Assembly (NCBI RefSeq): GCF_016756775.1
Contig: NZ_JAERMU010000019.1
Span: forward strand, 23,175 to 87,174
Reading direction: 5' to 3'
DNA: 64,000 bases
Origin: Dryocola clanedunensis subsp. sulfonylureivorans
Lineage (GTDB): Bacteria; Pseudomonadota; Gammaproteobacteria; Enterobacterales; Enterobacteriaceae
Shown here: piece after piece, positions 29,359 to 45,015 of the stretch
How positions within the stretch are numbered: the stretch's first letter is position 1
How the letters are laid out: each line of letters opens with the position of its first letter
Notes under the pieces: generated by a model
Database searches by the model: none
What the model was told of the DNA's origin: nothing
Seen by the model: only the letters and a program-made list of their open reading frames with translations
Program-made: the position numbers and the translations under genes

Positions 29359-30475
29359 GCATTTCACCCGTAATTATGTCCGCTACGCGTTCTGGTAGAC
29401 TGTAAAGATCTTGAGTATCCGCAAAGCGGCGCGCCATCTCAGCCCATTCATTACGTAGGGTGCTGTTTTCCAGCGCCAGCTGCAGCGCCTCATTCAATGC
29501 CTGTTGAGAGTATGGCTCGTCTATAACAACGCCACATTTTGCCTGTGCTACATAGTGTGCATAGCCGCAGACTGAGGTCGTTATCACCGGTAATCCTGCC
29601 GTAATCGCTTCTATTAATACGATTCCAGCTGCTTCCTGGTAGGCTGGGTGCATCAAAACATCTGCGGCTGCCATCAGTTCTGAAACGTCATTGCGTCCGG
29701 AAAAGAAGCGAATATTATCTTTAACGCCCAGTTTTGCTGCTAAAGCAGCAAAGCGCCCGGGTTTATCCTGACCAACCACGAACAATATGGTTTTTCGTTT
29801 AGTTGCCTCAGGCAATGCTGCGATTGACTCGATGCTGCGATCAACACCCTTTCTGCTGAAATCAGAGCCAACCTGCAAAATGAAATGCTGGTGCTCGGCT
29901 ATGCCATTTTTATCGCGGTAAGTTTTCCGACTATCCGGGATCTGCTGACTGTATTTTCGGTCTGGATAGATTCCCGGCGGCAGGATATGAAATCTTTCGG
30001 CTTCTGTGCAGTAATGTTTTTGGAAATCAGCAATTTGCTTATCGGTCAGCATAAGCAACTGCGTAGGTTTTCCTTGCTCAAACGTCGCCCTTTCAAATGC
30101 CGCATAATGACGGTAACGGGAGGTCAGACGATAGAAGAAACCCTTTTCCTGGGCAACTTTTTCAGCGTAACAAACATCAGCGGCATAGTAGATATCAAGT
30201 CCTGGCATTTTATTGAAGCCAATCACGCGATCTGCCGGGTGTGCAGAGAGATGGGATTGTACCCAATGAAAATATTCTGCATTACGCCCATGATTGGTGC
30301 GTGTTTTTACTGGTACTTGAATAATCTCGAACCCTACCGGGCGTTCACCTTCCCATGATTGGGTATACACGCGAACATGATGCCCCCTTGAAGCGACCGT
30401 CTGCGCAATGCGTATAAAGTCCCGCTGCAAGCCACCGAAGGGAAAATACTTATAGAGACAAAAAGCGACGATCAT
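29351..30475 (-). CDS. waaG: LPS core glucosyltransferase I WaaG
   Basis: WaaG adds the first outer-core glucose to heptose II from UDP-glucose. It has 374 residues and a GT4 GT-B fold: [16 protein letters not shown] near the N-terminus, the donor-site [14 protein letters not shown], and [22 protein letters not shown] with the EX7E motif. The ATG overlaps the waaQ stop by four bases. Confidence 0.97.
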   Translation of the reverse strand: MIVAFCLYKYFPFGGLQRDFIRIAQTVASRGHHVRVYTQSWEGERPVGFEIIQVPVKTRTNHGRNAEYFHWVQSHLSAHPADRVIGFNKMPGLDIYYAADVCYAEKVAQEKGFFYRLTSRYRHYAAFERATFEQGKPTQLLMLTDKQIADFQKHYCTEAERFHILPPGIYPDRKYSQQIPDSRKTYRDKNGIAEHQHFILQVGSDFSRKGVDRSIESIAALPEATKRKTILFVVGQDKPGRFAALAAKLGVKDNIRFFSGRNDVSELMAAADVLMHPAYQEAAGIVLIEAITAGLPVITTSVCGYAHYVAQAKCGVVIDEPYSQQALNEALQLALENSTLRNEWAEMARRFADTQDLYSLPERVADIITGEMHG

Positions 30476-31542
30476 AATGATGCGCTCGAAGTTAGGGGGA
30501 TAAATGAAGCAGGTAAAAGCTTCTCGGTTGCCGCAATAACATCCGCTGCAGGTATGACCGACAAATATTTTTTATTGCGATCAAGTTCGCTCCGGGCTGG
30601 CATTGCCTGGTAATTACCCGCCCAAAACTGGATGATATTGTCAGACCATGGGCGCCAGAAAATATGGTCGGTAGCACCGAAAAGGCAGATAATCGGCGTC
30701 TTTACCGCAGCCGCGATATGGCCAGGCGCAGAATCTACGCCAATGAATAACATGGCGTGATCGATCAATGCGCCCAGTTCGGGAAAGCGCGTTTTACCGG
30801 CAAGCCCGATGACAGGTTTGCGTTCACAACCGCTGGCAATCTCGTTAATGCATTCAAGGTCGTCAGCACCGGGGCCTGAAGTAAGAACAACCTCATATCC
30901 TCGTGCTTGCAGCGCATCAATAACTTGAGAAAATTTGTCATTATCCCAGCATTTAAAAAGCTGTCGGGCCGTAGGCTGAATCACCACGTAATGCTCACCG
31001 ACACCCAATGCATCCAACTCTTTACGCATTCGCTCCCAATGCTCCGGAGCATAGCTCATAGCTGTATCCCGACAAAAATCCGTAATTCCAAGTGGATATA
31101 GCACCGACAAATTGCGCTCAACCGCATGCTTGCCATCGAAGGGCGCAAGATGGGTGAAGCTTTTTTTCCAGAATCCAGACTGACGATGAGCGTAATTCTG
31201 TGAGATTTTCACCGGTGCTTTCAACAATCGCACCAGCAGCGCTACTATCCATTGATCGGTAAGATTCACGATCAAATCATACTCATTGCGGCGTAACGCT
31301 TTGATCAGAGAGACGAAGTTCTGGAGTTTCTCGGTTGCGGAAGCGCCTTTATTACTCACACCGTACAGAGCATGTATTTCCGGGTTTTCAGACAGTATTG
31401 GCATAGTGTCTTTATAAAGGAGCATGTCGATCGCCGCTTCGGGATAATTACGTTTCAGCGTGCTGATAACCGGCGTGGTCAGCAGCATGTCTCCGTGAAA
31501 ACGCATTTTTATGACCAAAATTCTTTTAAATGGCTTTTCCAC
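30472..31542 (-). CDS. waaQ: LPS core heptosyltransferase III WaaQ
   Basis: WaaQ adds the branch heptose III to heptose II. It has 356 residues and GT9 motifs: VIKMRFHGDMLLTTPVIS, VIQPTARQLFKCW, and FIGVDSAPGHIAAAV. It is the first gene of the waaQGPIJYZK operon, preceded by the JUMPstart/ops leader. Its coding sequence is less AT-rich than the distal genes. Confidence 0.96.
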   Translation of the reverse strand: MEKPFKRILVIKMRFHGDMLLTTPVISTLKRNYPEAAIDMLLYKDTMPILSENPEIHALYGVSNKGASATEKLQNFVSLIKALRRNEYDLIVNLTDQWIVALLVRLLKAPVKISQNYAHRQSGFWKKSFTHLAPFDGKHAVERNLSVLYPLGITDFCRDTAMSYAPEHWERMRKELDALGVGEHYVVIQPTARQLFKCWDNDKFSQVIDALQARGYEVVLTSGPGADDLECINEIASGCERKPVIGLAGKTRFPELGALIDHAMLFIGVDSAPGHIAAAVKTPIICLFGATDHIFWRPWSDNIIQFWAGNYQAMPARSELDRNKKYLSVIPAADVIAATEKLLPASFIPLTSSASL

Positions 31543-31584
31543 AAGCGACTCTTTTTAAAAGTGAGATCCGAAAAAAGATTTCAG

Positions 31585-31622
31585 GCACGCTACCGCCCAG
31601 GCTCAACAGCTACCTGATACTG
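31585..31622 (-). promoter_or_regulatory. JUMPstart leader with RfaH-recruiting ops element
   Basis: On the minus strand the leader contains GGTAGCTGTTGAGCC followed by the ops core GGCGGTAGCGTGC (31585-31597). These are hallmarks of RfaH-controlled polysaccharide operons. RNA polymerase pauses at ops, RfaH loads and suppresses termination in the long distal operon. It lies 43 bp upstream of the waaQ start. Confidence 0.93.
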
Positions 31623-31931
31623 ATACCGCCCCCATTTTTATCTCAATTGTACCACTTCTTGGTAAACGATCCGAGGTGAAGAATTTTTAACCACCAGTTT
31701 TTTATCACATTGAATATAATGAAATAATTACCCATCACCTCCAACAATGTATGAAAAGGTGAACAGACCCCATCTCATCAATCAGTACTCACGGTTAAAA
31801 AAGTGTATAAACGCAGCAGGCCAGGACTCTCAAGCACCCCGGAGCTATTTAGCCTGAATTGCCAAAAGTAATGGCAAAGCCTCAGCTAAATACATAGAAT
31901 CCCCAACACATTCATCATGTCAGCTATGTCT
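31623..31931. other. waaQ-waaA divergent intergenic region
   Basis: The 309 bases between the JUMPstart and waaA hold no convincing gene. They must carry the waaQ operon promoter and the waaA promoter, which I could not place precisely. A SlmA-site-like 12-mer (ATCAGTACTCAC) occurs at 31781-31792. Confidence 0.4.
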
Positions 31932-34506
<2,575 letters not shown>

Positions 34507-34530
34507 TTTTCCTCCGGGCAGGGCTTAAAA

Positions 34531-34560
34531 CAAAAAAACCCCGCCGAAGCGAGGTTTTTC
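34531..34560 (-). terminator. rpmG terminator before mutM
   Basis: On the minus strand AAAAACCTCGC-TTCG-GCGGGGTTTTTTT forms a hairpin with a T-run, between rpmG and mutM. Some read-through probably feeds mutM. Confidence 0.75.
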
Positions 34561-34576
34561 ATCAAAGTCACTGAAA

Positions 34577-34747
<171 letters not shown>

Positions 34748-34757
34748 TTAGTTCCTC

Positions 34758-35015
<258 letters not shown>

Positions 35016-35209
35016 TTAGCTCGAGCTTCGTATAGGGTTATGGCGCCTCGTCAGGCTGCAAGCCTGGTCCCTGGCGGTTCAATGTGAACCACAGTGCCAG
35101 GCGCATAATGCCAAACCCGAGATTCTCAAAGGTGGCGTAGTATACGCTGCATAACGCATGTGCTCAAGTCCCGAACAGACAAAGATCCCCAAGGATCGCC
35201 CTATTCGAC

Positions 35210-35887
35210 CTAAATCCACCCACGTTCTGCAAAAGAAACGTACTCTCCGCGACCGATAACCAGATGGTCAAGCACGCGAATTTCCATAAACAGGCAGGCA
35301 CTCACGATACGCTCGGTAATAGCACGGTCAGCTTTACTGGGTTCGGCCCTACCCGACGGGTGATTATGCGCAAGAATGATGGCCGCTGCATTAGATTTCA
35401 TTGCTTCACGCACAATTTCTCGTGGATGAACCTCAACGTGATTCAGCGTGCCGGAGAACATCGGCTTATGTTTAATGATTCGATGTTGGTTATCAACAAA
35501 GATAACCATGAAGATCTCTCGCTCCTCTGTCGTCAGCTGGCTTTGAATAAACTCCCTCACGTTATCCGGATTTTTCAATGTTAGCTCCTCCACTCCGCGG
35601 GATATGTAGTTACGTCTCGCCAGCTCCGCGATAGCGTTTAACTGCGTATATTTTGCCGCACCGATGCCTTTCACATCCTTGAATTGTGAGTAGTCCGCAG
35701 ACAATAAACGGCTTAGTGAACCAAACTTTTCTAACAATAAGCTCGCCATTGTCATCACGTTCATATTCCTTGCCCCTGTCCGTAAAAATAGCGCCAGTAG
35801 TTCAACATCGGTGAGAGAACTCACGCCAAACTCAAGCAATTTCTCTCGTGGCAACCCTGTCTTATTACAGCTAGTTTTCGCACCCAT
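35210..35887 (-). CDS. radC: RadC/MPN-JAMM family protein
   Basis: ATG 35887 has GGAGGG four bases upstream and gives 225 residues (E. coli 222). An open frame continues to 36067 but would cross the coaBC promoter. An N-terminal helix-hairpin-helix region (about 30-95) precedes the JAMM metalloprotease-like domain with [11 protein letters not shown] and [15 protein letters not shown]. Despite the name, a role in DNA repair is not established. It is divergent from coaBC. Confidence 0.94.
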   Translation of the reverse strand: MGAKTSCNKTGLPREKLLEFGVSSLTDVELLALFLRTGARNMNVMTMASLLLEKFGSLSRLLSADYSQFKDVKGIGAAKYTQLNAIAELARRNYISRGVEELTLKNPDNVREFIQSQLTTEEREIFMVIFVDNQHRIIKHKPMFSGTLNHVEVHPREIVREAMKSNAAAIILAHNHPSGRAEPSKADRAITERIVSACLFMEIRVLDHLVIGRGEYVSFAERGWI

Positions 35888-36047
35888 CTGACCCTCCATT
35901 CCCTTGCACTGGCTATTTTGCCCAACACCATGTGAGCCTGCGACAACGTGATTTACACGCTGCGGCATGTCTCGCAAACTGCAAAAAGTCCTTCTTTGAG
36001 GAGTGTGATAAAATAGACGCAAGATTAAGACTTCCGATGGGTAAATC

Positions 36048-37262
36048 ATGATGGGGCTTTCCGGCAAGAAAATTGTTCTGTGTGTGAGCGGGGGTATCGC
36101 AGCTTATAAAACGCCTGAACTGGTACGTCGGCTGCGTGATCGAGGAGCAGACGTACGCGTGGCTATGACGGAGGCTGCAAAAGCTTTCATTACGCCATTG
36201 AGCCTGCAGGCCGTTTCAGGTTACCCGGTTTCGGACAGCCTGCTTGACCCCGCAGCAGAAGCTGCAATGGGCCATATTGAGCTGGGTAAATGGGCCGACC
36301 TGGTTATTCTGGCTCCTGCTACAGCCGATCTCATTGCCCGCGTGGCGGCAGGGATGGCTAACGATCTGGTGAGTACAATTTGCCTGGCAACACCCTCCCC
36401 TGTCGCGGTTGTGCCGGCAATGAACCAACAGATGTATCGCGCGGCCGCGACGCAACATAATCTTGACGTACTGACTTCTCGCGGGTTGTTAATGTGGGGG
36501 CCAGACAGCGGCAGCCAGGCATGCGGTGATGTTGGGCCGGGTCGTATGCTCGACCCGTTGACCATCGTCGAAATGGCTGTTCAATATTTTAGCGTCGTCA
36601 AAGATCTGCAACATCTTAACGTCATGATTACCGCTGGCCCGACGCGCGAGCGTCTTGACCCGGTGCGCTACATTACCAATGACAGCTCAGGAAAAATGGG
36701 TTACGCCATCGCCGAAGCGGCAGCGGCTCGCGGTGCAAATGTCACGCTGGTGTCTGGCCCTGTGGCTTTACCAACCCCGCAGCAAGTAAAACGCATTGAT
36801 GTGACTTCAGCACTCGAAATGGAAGCCGCTGTTGGGCAAAATGTGGCAGGTCAGCATATCTTTATCGGCTGTGCGGCAGTGGCAGATTACCGGGCAGCAA
36901 ACGTTGCAGAAGATAAAATTAAAAAGCAAGGCGATGAAATCATAATAAAAATGGTGAAGAATCCGGATATCGTTGCCGGTGTCGCCGCACTATCAGTCAA
37001 CAGACCGTACGTCGTTGGGTTTGCCGCGGAAACAACTAATGTGGAAGAATACGCCCGGCAAAAGCGTATCAAAAAAAATCTCGACCTGATTTGTGCAAAC
37101 GACGTTTCACATGCAGGGCAAGGATTTAACAGCGATAACAACGCATTACACCTTTTCTGGCAGGAAGGAGACAAAGTCTTACCGCTTGAACGTAAGGCGC
37201 TCCTTGGCCACCTCTTATTGGACGAGATTGTTACCCGTTATGAAGAAAAAAATCGACGTTAA
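36048..37262 (+). CDS. coaBC: Bifunctional phosphopantothenoylcysteine synthetase/decarboxylase CoaBC
   Basis: CoaBC (Dfp) joins cysteine to 4'-phosphopantothenate and decarboxylates the product in coenzyme A synthesis. It has 404 residues (E. coli 406); the start may be Met1 or Met2. The N-terminal flavin decarboxylase (about 1-190) has His76 in [16 protein letters not shown] and Cys159 in [13 protein letters not shown]. The C-terminal CTP-dependent synthetase (about 191-404) has [16 protein letters not shown] and VKNPDIV. It overlaps dut by 23 bases. Confidence 0.97.
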   Translation: MMGLSGKKIVLCVSGGIAAYKTPELVRRLRDRGADVRVAMTEAAKAFITPLSLQAVSGYPVSDSLLDPAAEAAMGHIELGKWADLVILAPATADLIARVAAGMANDLVSTICLATPSPVAVVPAMNQQMYRAAATQHNLDVLTSRGLLMWGPDSGSQACGDVGPGRMLDPLTIVEMAVQYFSVVKDLQHLNVMITAGPTRERLDPVRYITNDSSGKMGYAIAEAAAARGANVTLVSGPVALPTPQQVKRIDVTSALEMEAAVGQNVAGQHIFIGCAAVADYRAANVAEDKIKKQGDEIIIKMVKNPDIVAGVAALSVNRPYVVGFAAETTNVEEYARQKRIKKNLDLICANDVSHAGQGFNSDNNALHLFWQEGDKVLPLERKALLGHLLLDEIVTRYEEKNRR

Positions 37263-37698
37263 GATTCTGGACCCTCGCGTAGGTCAGCAGTTTCCGTTGC
37301 CGACCTACGCGACCTCTGGCTCAGCCGGGCTTGACCTGCGTGCATGTCTGGACAGCGCCGTAGAACTCGCGCCAGGTGTAACGACGCTGGTACCGACAGG
37401 TCTGGCGATCCATATTGGCGATCCAAACCTTGCCGCCGTTATACTGCCGCGCTCCGGTCTGGGCCATAAGCATGGTGTTGTACTGGGTAACCTGGTCGGT
37501 CTGATAGATTCTGATTATCAAGGCCAACTGATGGTATCAGTCTGGAATCGTGGGCAAGAGAGCTTCACAATTCAACCCGGGGAACGCATTGCACAGATGG
37601 TGTTTGTACCGGTCGTACAGGCCGAATTTAATCTGGTCGAAGATTTTGATACCAGCGATCGTGGTGAAGGCGGTTTTGGTCACTCCGGACGCCAGTAA
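37240..37698 (+). CDS. dut: dUTP diphosphatase
   Basis: Dut hydrolyses dUTP to dUMP and PPi, keeping uracil out of DNA and feeding thymidylate synthesis. ATG 37240 ([15 protein letters not shown]) inside the coaBC end gives 152 residues (E. coli 151). The five dUTPase motifs are present: [42 protein letters not shown] and GGFGHSG. The active enzyme is a trimer. Confidence 0.98.
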   Translation: MKKKIDVKILDPRVGQQFPLPTYATSGSAGLDLRACLDSAVELAPGVTTLVPTGLAIHIGDPNLAAVILPRSGLGHKHGVVLGNLVGLIDSDYQGQLMVSVWNRGQESFTIQPGERIAQMVFVPVVQAEFNLVEDFDTSDRGEGGFGHSGRQ

Positions 37699-37817
37699 GC
37701 TCACTTTTTAAACGTAACCATACAGCGTTCATAACGTTATAAAAGACCGCAGCAGCATGGCTGCGGGCGCTGTGTGGCTGCTTACCTGGCAAGTGCTTTT
37801 CAGGGGTATTTTAGAAC

Positions 37818-38414
37818 ATGGCAGAAAAACAAACTGCGAAAAGGAATCGTCGCGAAGAAATACTTCAGTCGCTGGCCCAGATGCTAGAATCCAGCGATGG
37901 AAGCCAACGCATCACAACCGCAAAACTTGCAGCCACGGTTGGCGTTTCTGAAGCGGCACTGTATCGTCATTTTCCCAGTAAAACGAAAATGTTCGACAGC
38001 CTTATCGAATTTATTGAAGACAGCCTTATCACACGCATCAATCTTATTCTTAAAGATGAAAAAGACACCTTTGCACGCTTACGTCTAATCGTATTGTTGG
38101 TTCTGGGTTTTGGAGAAAAAAATCCTGGACTGACCCGCATTCTGACCGGGCACGCACTGATGTTTGAGCAAGACAAATTACAAGGCCGCATCAATCAGCT
38201 ATTTGAACGTATTGAAGTTCAGCTTCGTCAGGTGATGCGTGAGAAAAAAATGCGCGACGGGGAAGGCTTCAGCACCGACGAGGCTCTGTTGGCCAGTCAG
38301 CTACTGGCATTCTGCGAAGGTATGCTTTCGCGCTTCGTGCGCAGCGAATTCCGCTACTCACCTACGGATGACTTTGACATCCGCTGGCCGCTTATCGCCG
38401 CACAGCTACGCTAA
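37818..38414 (+). CDS. slmA: Nucleoid occlusion factor SlmA
   Basis: SlmA is a TetR-family protein that binds specific chromosomal sites and breaks up FtsZ polymers, preventing division over the nucleoid. It has 198 residues, as in E. coli. The N-terminal helix-turn-helix is [20 protein letters not shown] (about 30-50); the rest is the all-helical dimer and FtsZ-interacting domain. The 120 bp before it follow dut. It is convergent with pyrE. Confidence 0.98.
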   Translation: MAEKQTAKRNRREEILQSLAQMLESSDGSQRITTAKLAATVGVSEAALYRHFPSKTKMFDSLIEFIEDSLITRINLILKDEKDTFARLRLIVLLVLGFGEKNPGLTRILTGHALMFEQDKLQGRINQLFERIEVQLRQVMREKKMRDGEGFSTDEALLASQLLAFCEGMLSRFVRSEFRYSPTDDFDIRWPLIAAQLR

Positions 38415-38420
38415 AAAAAT

Positions 38421-38445
38421 AAGGGCCCGCATGCAGGCCCTTTTT
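38421..38445. terminator. Bidirectional terminator between slmA and pyrE
   Basis: AAGGGCC and GGCCCTT enclose eight bases. T-runs follow on the plus strand (TTTTT) and on the minus strand across the A-run at 38413-38419. Confidence 0.75.
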
Positions 38446-38446
38446 A

Positions 38447-39088
38447 CTAAACGCCGTATTGCGTGCGGTATTCCTTAACCGCCTTCAGACTTTCCGCCAT
38501 CTCCGGTTTCTCTTCCAGGTAGGCAATCAGATCTTTAAGCGTGATGATAGAAATCACCTGACACTGATAATCACGTTCTACTTCCTGAATAGCAGAAATC
38601 TCACCGCGTCCACGTTCCTGACGATCCAGTGAAATGAGCACGCCAGCTAGCGTTGCGTCGTTCGCCGCGATAATTTCCATAGACTCACGAATCGCTGTGC
38701 CTGCCGTTATCACATCATCCACCAGCATTACGCGGCCCTGTAAGACGCTGCCCACCAGGTTGCCACCTTCACCGTGATCTTTGGCTTCCTTACGGTTAAA
38801 GCAATAAGGCACATCGCGTTCGTGATGTTCGGCCAGGGCAACAGCCGTCGTGGTCGCGATAGGGATCCCTTTGTAAGCAGGCCCAAACAGTAAATCAAAC
38901 TCAATGCCTGAATCCATTAACGCTGCGGCATAAAAGCGGCCAAGGAGTGCCAGATCGCGCCCGGTATTAAACAGTCCAGCGTTGAAGAAATAGGGACTTG
39001 TACGCCCGGATTTCAATGTAAATTCGCCAAACTTTAATACCTGCTTGCTAAGCGCAAACTCAATAAACTGGCGCTGATACGGTTTCAT
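38447..39088 (-). CDS. pyrE: Orotate phosphoribosyltransferase
   Basis: PyrE converts orotate and PRPP to orotidine 5'-phosphate in pyrimidine synthesis. It has 213 residues. The PRPP-binding motif is [13 protein letters not shown] (about 120-132), with the flexible catalytic loop [13 protein letters not shown] before it. It is transcribed from rph through an attenuator, the enteric arrangement. Confidence 0.98.
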   Translation of the reverse strand: MKPYQRQFIEFALSKQVLKFGEFTLKSGRTSPYFFNAGLFNTGRDLALLGRFYAAALMDSGIEFDLLFGPAYKGIPIATTTAVALAEHHERDVPYCFNRKEAKDHGEGGNLVGSVLQGRVMLVDDVITAGTAIRESMEIIAANDATLAGVLISLDRQERGRGEISAIQEVERDYQCQVISIITLKDLIAYLEEKPEMAESLKAVKEYRTQYGV

Positions 39089-39117
39089 GGATTCGCTCCT
39101 GTAATGTGTTCGGACAT

Positions 39118-39144
39118 AAAAAAGGCGACTACATGAGTCGCCTT
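39118..39144 (-). terminator. pyrE attenuator
   Basis: On the minus strand AAGGCGACT-CATGT-AGTCGCCTT plus T-run lies six bases after the rph stop. In E. coli, coupled translation of the rph end at low UTP prevents termination here and allows pyrE expression. The same layout is seen. Confidence 0.85.
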
Positions 39145-39149
39145 ACAAA

Positions 39150-39866
39150 TCAACTTTCTAATGCCGCCTTCTGCGACACAACGATGGATTCAATTCCCCC
39201 TCGCGCCAGCGCCAGTAGCGCCAACAGCTCTTCATGGGAGAAAGGCTCACCTTCCGCGGTACCCTGAATCTCAATCATACGACCGTCTTCCATCATTACG
39301 ACGTTCATATCGGTTTCAGCAGCAGAATCCTCAACGTATTCCAGATCGCAAACCGCTTCGCCTTTAACGATACCGACGGAAACAGCGGCGACCATACCTT
39401 TCATTGGGTTGGTCTTTAGCTTGCCAATCGCCACCAGCTTGTTCAGTGCATCAGCCAGAGCAACGCAAGCACCGGTGATAGACGCGGTGCGAGTGCCACC
39501 ATCAGCCTGAAGCACATCGCAGTCGAGGGTAATAGTGTATTCACCAAGCACTTTCAGATCGACAGCCGCGCGCAGCGAGCGAGCAATCAGACGCTGAATT
39601 TCCAGAGTACGGCCGCCTTGCTTGCCTTTCGCCGCTTCACGGGCGTTACGGCTATGGGTAGAACGCGGCAGCATACCGTATTCTGCGGTGATCCAACCCT
39701 GGCCCTGCCCCTTGAGAAAGCGTGGAACACCTTCTTCAACGGTGGCAGTGCACAGCACTTTGGTATCGCCAAACTCGACCAGCACGGAACCTTCAGCGTG
39801 TTTGGTGTAATGACGAGTCAGGGTGACTGGGCGCACTTGTTCGGCGCTACGACCTGATGGACGCAT
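39150..39866 (-). CDS. rph: Ribonuclease PH
   Basis: RNase PH trims the 3' ends of tRNA precursors phosphorolytically as a hexameric ring. ATG 39866 ([16 protein letters not shown]) gives 238 residues, full length. The phosphate-binding region [19 protein letters not shown] and catalytic [18 protein letters not shown] are intact. Unlike the E. coli K-12 allele, which has a frameshift near the 3' end that lowers pyrE expression, this frame runs to the end. It doubles as the pyrE leader. Confidence 0.98.
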   Translation of the reverse strand: MRPSGRSAEQVRPVTLTRHYTKHAEGSVLVEFGDTKVLCTATVEEGVPRFLKGQGQGWITAEYGMLPRSTHSRNAREAAKGKQGGRTLEIQRLIARSLRAAVDLKVLGEYTITLDCDVLQADGGTRTASITGACVALADALNKLVAIGKLKTNPMKGMVAAVSVGIVKGEAVCDLEYVEDSAAETDMNVVMMEDGRMIEIQGTAEGEPFSHEELLALLALARGGIESIVVSQKAALES

Positions 39867-39989
39867 GGGTATTCTCCGGCTAAAACGAATGTGGCTGCGC
39901 ATTATACGGACTTCGTGCGCTTATTCCTATCCTGCCCGGCCGGGCATGGCTATAATCCCCCCATCGATTGCACAATACGGTTACGAATT

Positions 39990-40853
39990 ATGATCCGCAG
40001 TATGACAGCCTATGCCCGGCGTGAAGTGAAAGGCGAATGGGGCAGCGCCTCCTGGGAGTTACGTTCGGTAAACCAACGTTATCTTGAAACTTATATTCGC
40101 ATGCCGGAACAGTTCCGTAGTCTGGAGCCTGTGGCGCGCGAGCGCATTCGTACCCGCTTAACGCGTGGCAAGATCGAATGCAATCTGCGTTTTGAACCAG
40201 ACGCCAGCGCACAAAGTTCGCTTCTGCTGAACGAAAAGCTGGCAAAACAGCTCGTTGAAGCGGCGAACTGGGTCAAAATGCAAAGTGACGAAGGTGAAAT
40301 CAACCCGGTTGATATTCTGCGCTGGCCGGGCGTGATGTCCGCTCAGGAACAGGATCTCGATGCCATCACCGCTGAAATTCTCGCCGCGTTGGACGGCGCG
40401 CTGGATGACTTCATCGTTGCCCGTGAAACAGAAGGCCAGGCCCTGAAAATCCTTATCGAGCAGCGGCTTGAAGGCGTCAGTAGCGAAGTCACCAAAGTCC
40501 GCGCACAAATGCCAGAAGTGATGAAGTGGCAGCGCGATCGCCTGGTCGGTAAGCTGGAAGAGGCACAGGTTCAGCTTGAGAATACTCGTCTTGAGCAGGA
40601 GCTGGTACTGATGGCGCAGCGTATTGACGTTGCCGAAGAGTTGGATCGTCTTGATGCCCACGTCAAAGAGACGTACAACATCCTCAAGAAAAAAGAAGCC
40701 GTTGGCCGCCGCCTCGATTTTATGATGCAGGAGTTCAATCGCGAGTCGAACACCCTGGCGTCAAAATCTATCAATGCCGATATCACTAATTCAGCCATCG
40801 AGCTGAAAGTATTAATCGAGCAGATGCGCGAGCAGATCCAGAACATCGAGTAA
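39990..40853 (+). CDS. yicC: YicC-family endoribonuclease
   Basis: ATG 39990 (MIRSMTAYARREVKGEWG) gives 287 residues, the E. coli length. The YicC N-terminal domain (about 1-155) and the DUF1732 C-terminal domain (about 205-287, ending LIEQMREQIQNIE) are both present. Family members are endoribonucleases; YicC has been linked to turnover of the sRNA RyhB. It is divergent from rph, as in E. coli. Confidence 0.95.
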   Translation: MIRSMTAYARREVKGEWGSASWELRSVNQRYLETYIRMPEQFRSLEPVARERIRTRLTRGKIECNLRFEPDASAQSSLLLNEKLAKQLVEAANWVKMQSDEGEINPVDILRWPGVMSAQEQDLDAITAEILAALDGALDDFIVARETEGQALKILIEQRLEGVSSEVTKVRAQMPEVMKWQRDRLVGKLEEAQVQLENTRLEQELVLMAQRIDVAEELDRLDAHVKETYNILKKKEAVGRRLDFMMQEFNRESNTLASKSINADITNSAIELKVLIEQMREQIQNIE

Positions 40854-40871
40854 TATCCTGCTCTGGAGTAT

Positions 40872-40896
40872 AAGCCCGCTGACCGCGGGCTTTTTT
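40872..40896 (+). terminator. yicC terminator
   Basis: AAGCCCGC-TGACC-GCGGGCTT followed by TTTT lies 18 bases after the yicC stop and just before the convergent small gene. Confidence 0.8.
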
Positions 40897-40899
40897 CGC

Positions 40900-41289
40900 T
40901 TATAAACCATAGCTTAACAGTTGCTCGGCTGTTATCAGTCCCATCTTTTCGAGCTGTATCGCCACAGCTCGTACCGAGCGACAGAACTCCTGACTAAGCA
41001 CTTCTGGCGTTTTTCCTGCCCGGTAATGGGCTTCAAGCAGTTGCTTCTCATCATCACTCCAGGGAAAGAAGGATTTAGCTGGTTTGCCTTCTGCAATATT
41101 CTTCTGCTGACGCTCTTCAGGCGACAGTTTCGTTTTCTTCTCCGGTGGCTGCTGAGCAAACTCTTCGGATAAAGCAAAAAGCTGACGAATCATATCTGGC
41201 GCATGGGCAACGGAAGAGCGAGAGAGCAGCTCACCGGTATCGGGATTGATTCCATTTGCCAGCGCTCTGAGCATCATTGTCGTTTTCAT
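40900..41289 (-). CDS. Uncharacterised small protein with Myb/SANT-like C-terminus
   Basis: ATG 41289 follows AAGGAG by seven bases and gives 129 residues. I do not recognise a named gene. The N-terminus reads MLRALANGINPDTGELL; a charged, Pro/Lys/Gln-rich linker follows (about 55-80). The C-terminal 45 residues (PWSDDEKQLLEAHYRAGKT ... CRSVRAVAIQLEKMGLI) fit the W-x-(E/D)-E-x2-L ... RS-x2-A-I-x2-(R/Q)-L-x-K-(L/M)-G pattern of small Myb/SANT or helix-turn-helix DNA-binding modules. In E. coli K-12 dinD occupies this place between yicC and yicG. A DNA-binding role is inference. Confidence 0.8.
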   Translation of the reverse strand: MKTTMMLRALANGINPDTGELLSRSSVAHAPDMIRQLFALSEEFAQQPPEKKTKLSPEERQQKNIAEGKPAKSFFPWSDDEKQLLEAHYRAGKTPEVLSQEFCRSVRAVAIQLEKMGLITAEQLLSYGL

Positions 41290-41483
41290 CAGGTGACTCC
41301 TTTCCTTACTGATAGTTAAATTCATGATTAATTGAATACCTTAAAACCAAAAACCCTACACATAGTGTTCATCAAGCCAAAAACGCATTAGCTAAACTAA
41401 TCCAAAATAGATTCTGTTAAAAAATCTCAATCGTGACAAAGCGCACAAAAGACTACCCTTTGCAGATTATTCAGGGGGTCTTC

Positions 41484-44665
<3,182 letters not shown>

Positions 44666-44720
44666 GCCCAGTTTCAGTATCATGCCCAGTCATTTCTTCA
44701 TCTGTTGGAGCTTTTAATAT

Positions 44721-44996
44721 ATGGCACGCGTAACTGTTCAGGACGCTGTAGAGAAAATTGGTAACCGTTTTGACCTGGTACTGGTCGCCGCACGTCGCGC
44801 TCGTCAGATGCAGACTGGTGGTAAAGATCCGCTGGTACCTGAAGAAAACGATAAAACGACCGTTATCGCACTGCGCGAAATCGAAGAAGGGTTGATCACC
44901 AACCAGATTCTCGATGTACGTGATCGTCAGGAGCAGCAAGAGCAGGAAGCCGCAGAACTGCAGGCCGTTACCGCTATTGCTGAAGGTCGTCGTTAA
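44721..44996 (+). CDS. rpoZ: RNA polymerase omega subunit
   Basis: The 91-residue omega subunit ([19 protein letters not shown]) is identical in length to E. coli. It helps beta' fold and forms part of a ppGpp site on RNA polymerase. It lies 55 bp after gmk and 19 bp before spoT. Confidence 0.99.
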   Translation: MARVTVQDAVEKIGNRFDLVLVAARRARQMQTGGKDPLVPEENDKTTVIALREIEEGLITNQILDVRDRQEQQEQEAAELQAVTAIAEGRR

Positions 44997-45015
44997 TTAG
45001 CCCTGCGGGTAGCCC

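Noticed and set aside
35888..36067. 60-residue N-terminal extension of radC
   Set aside because: No family similarity, it crosses the coaBC promoter, and a better start with GGAGGG exists at 35887.
37748..37768. GC hairpin between dut and slmA
   Set aside because: There is no T-run and it lies just upstream of slmA; too little to call it a terminator or regulator.
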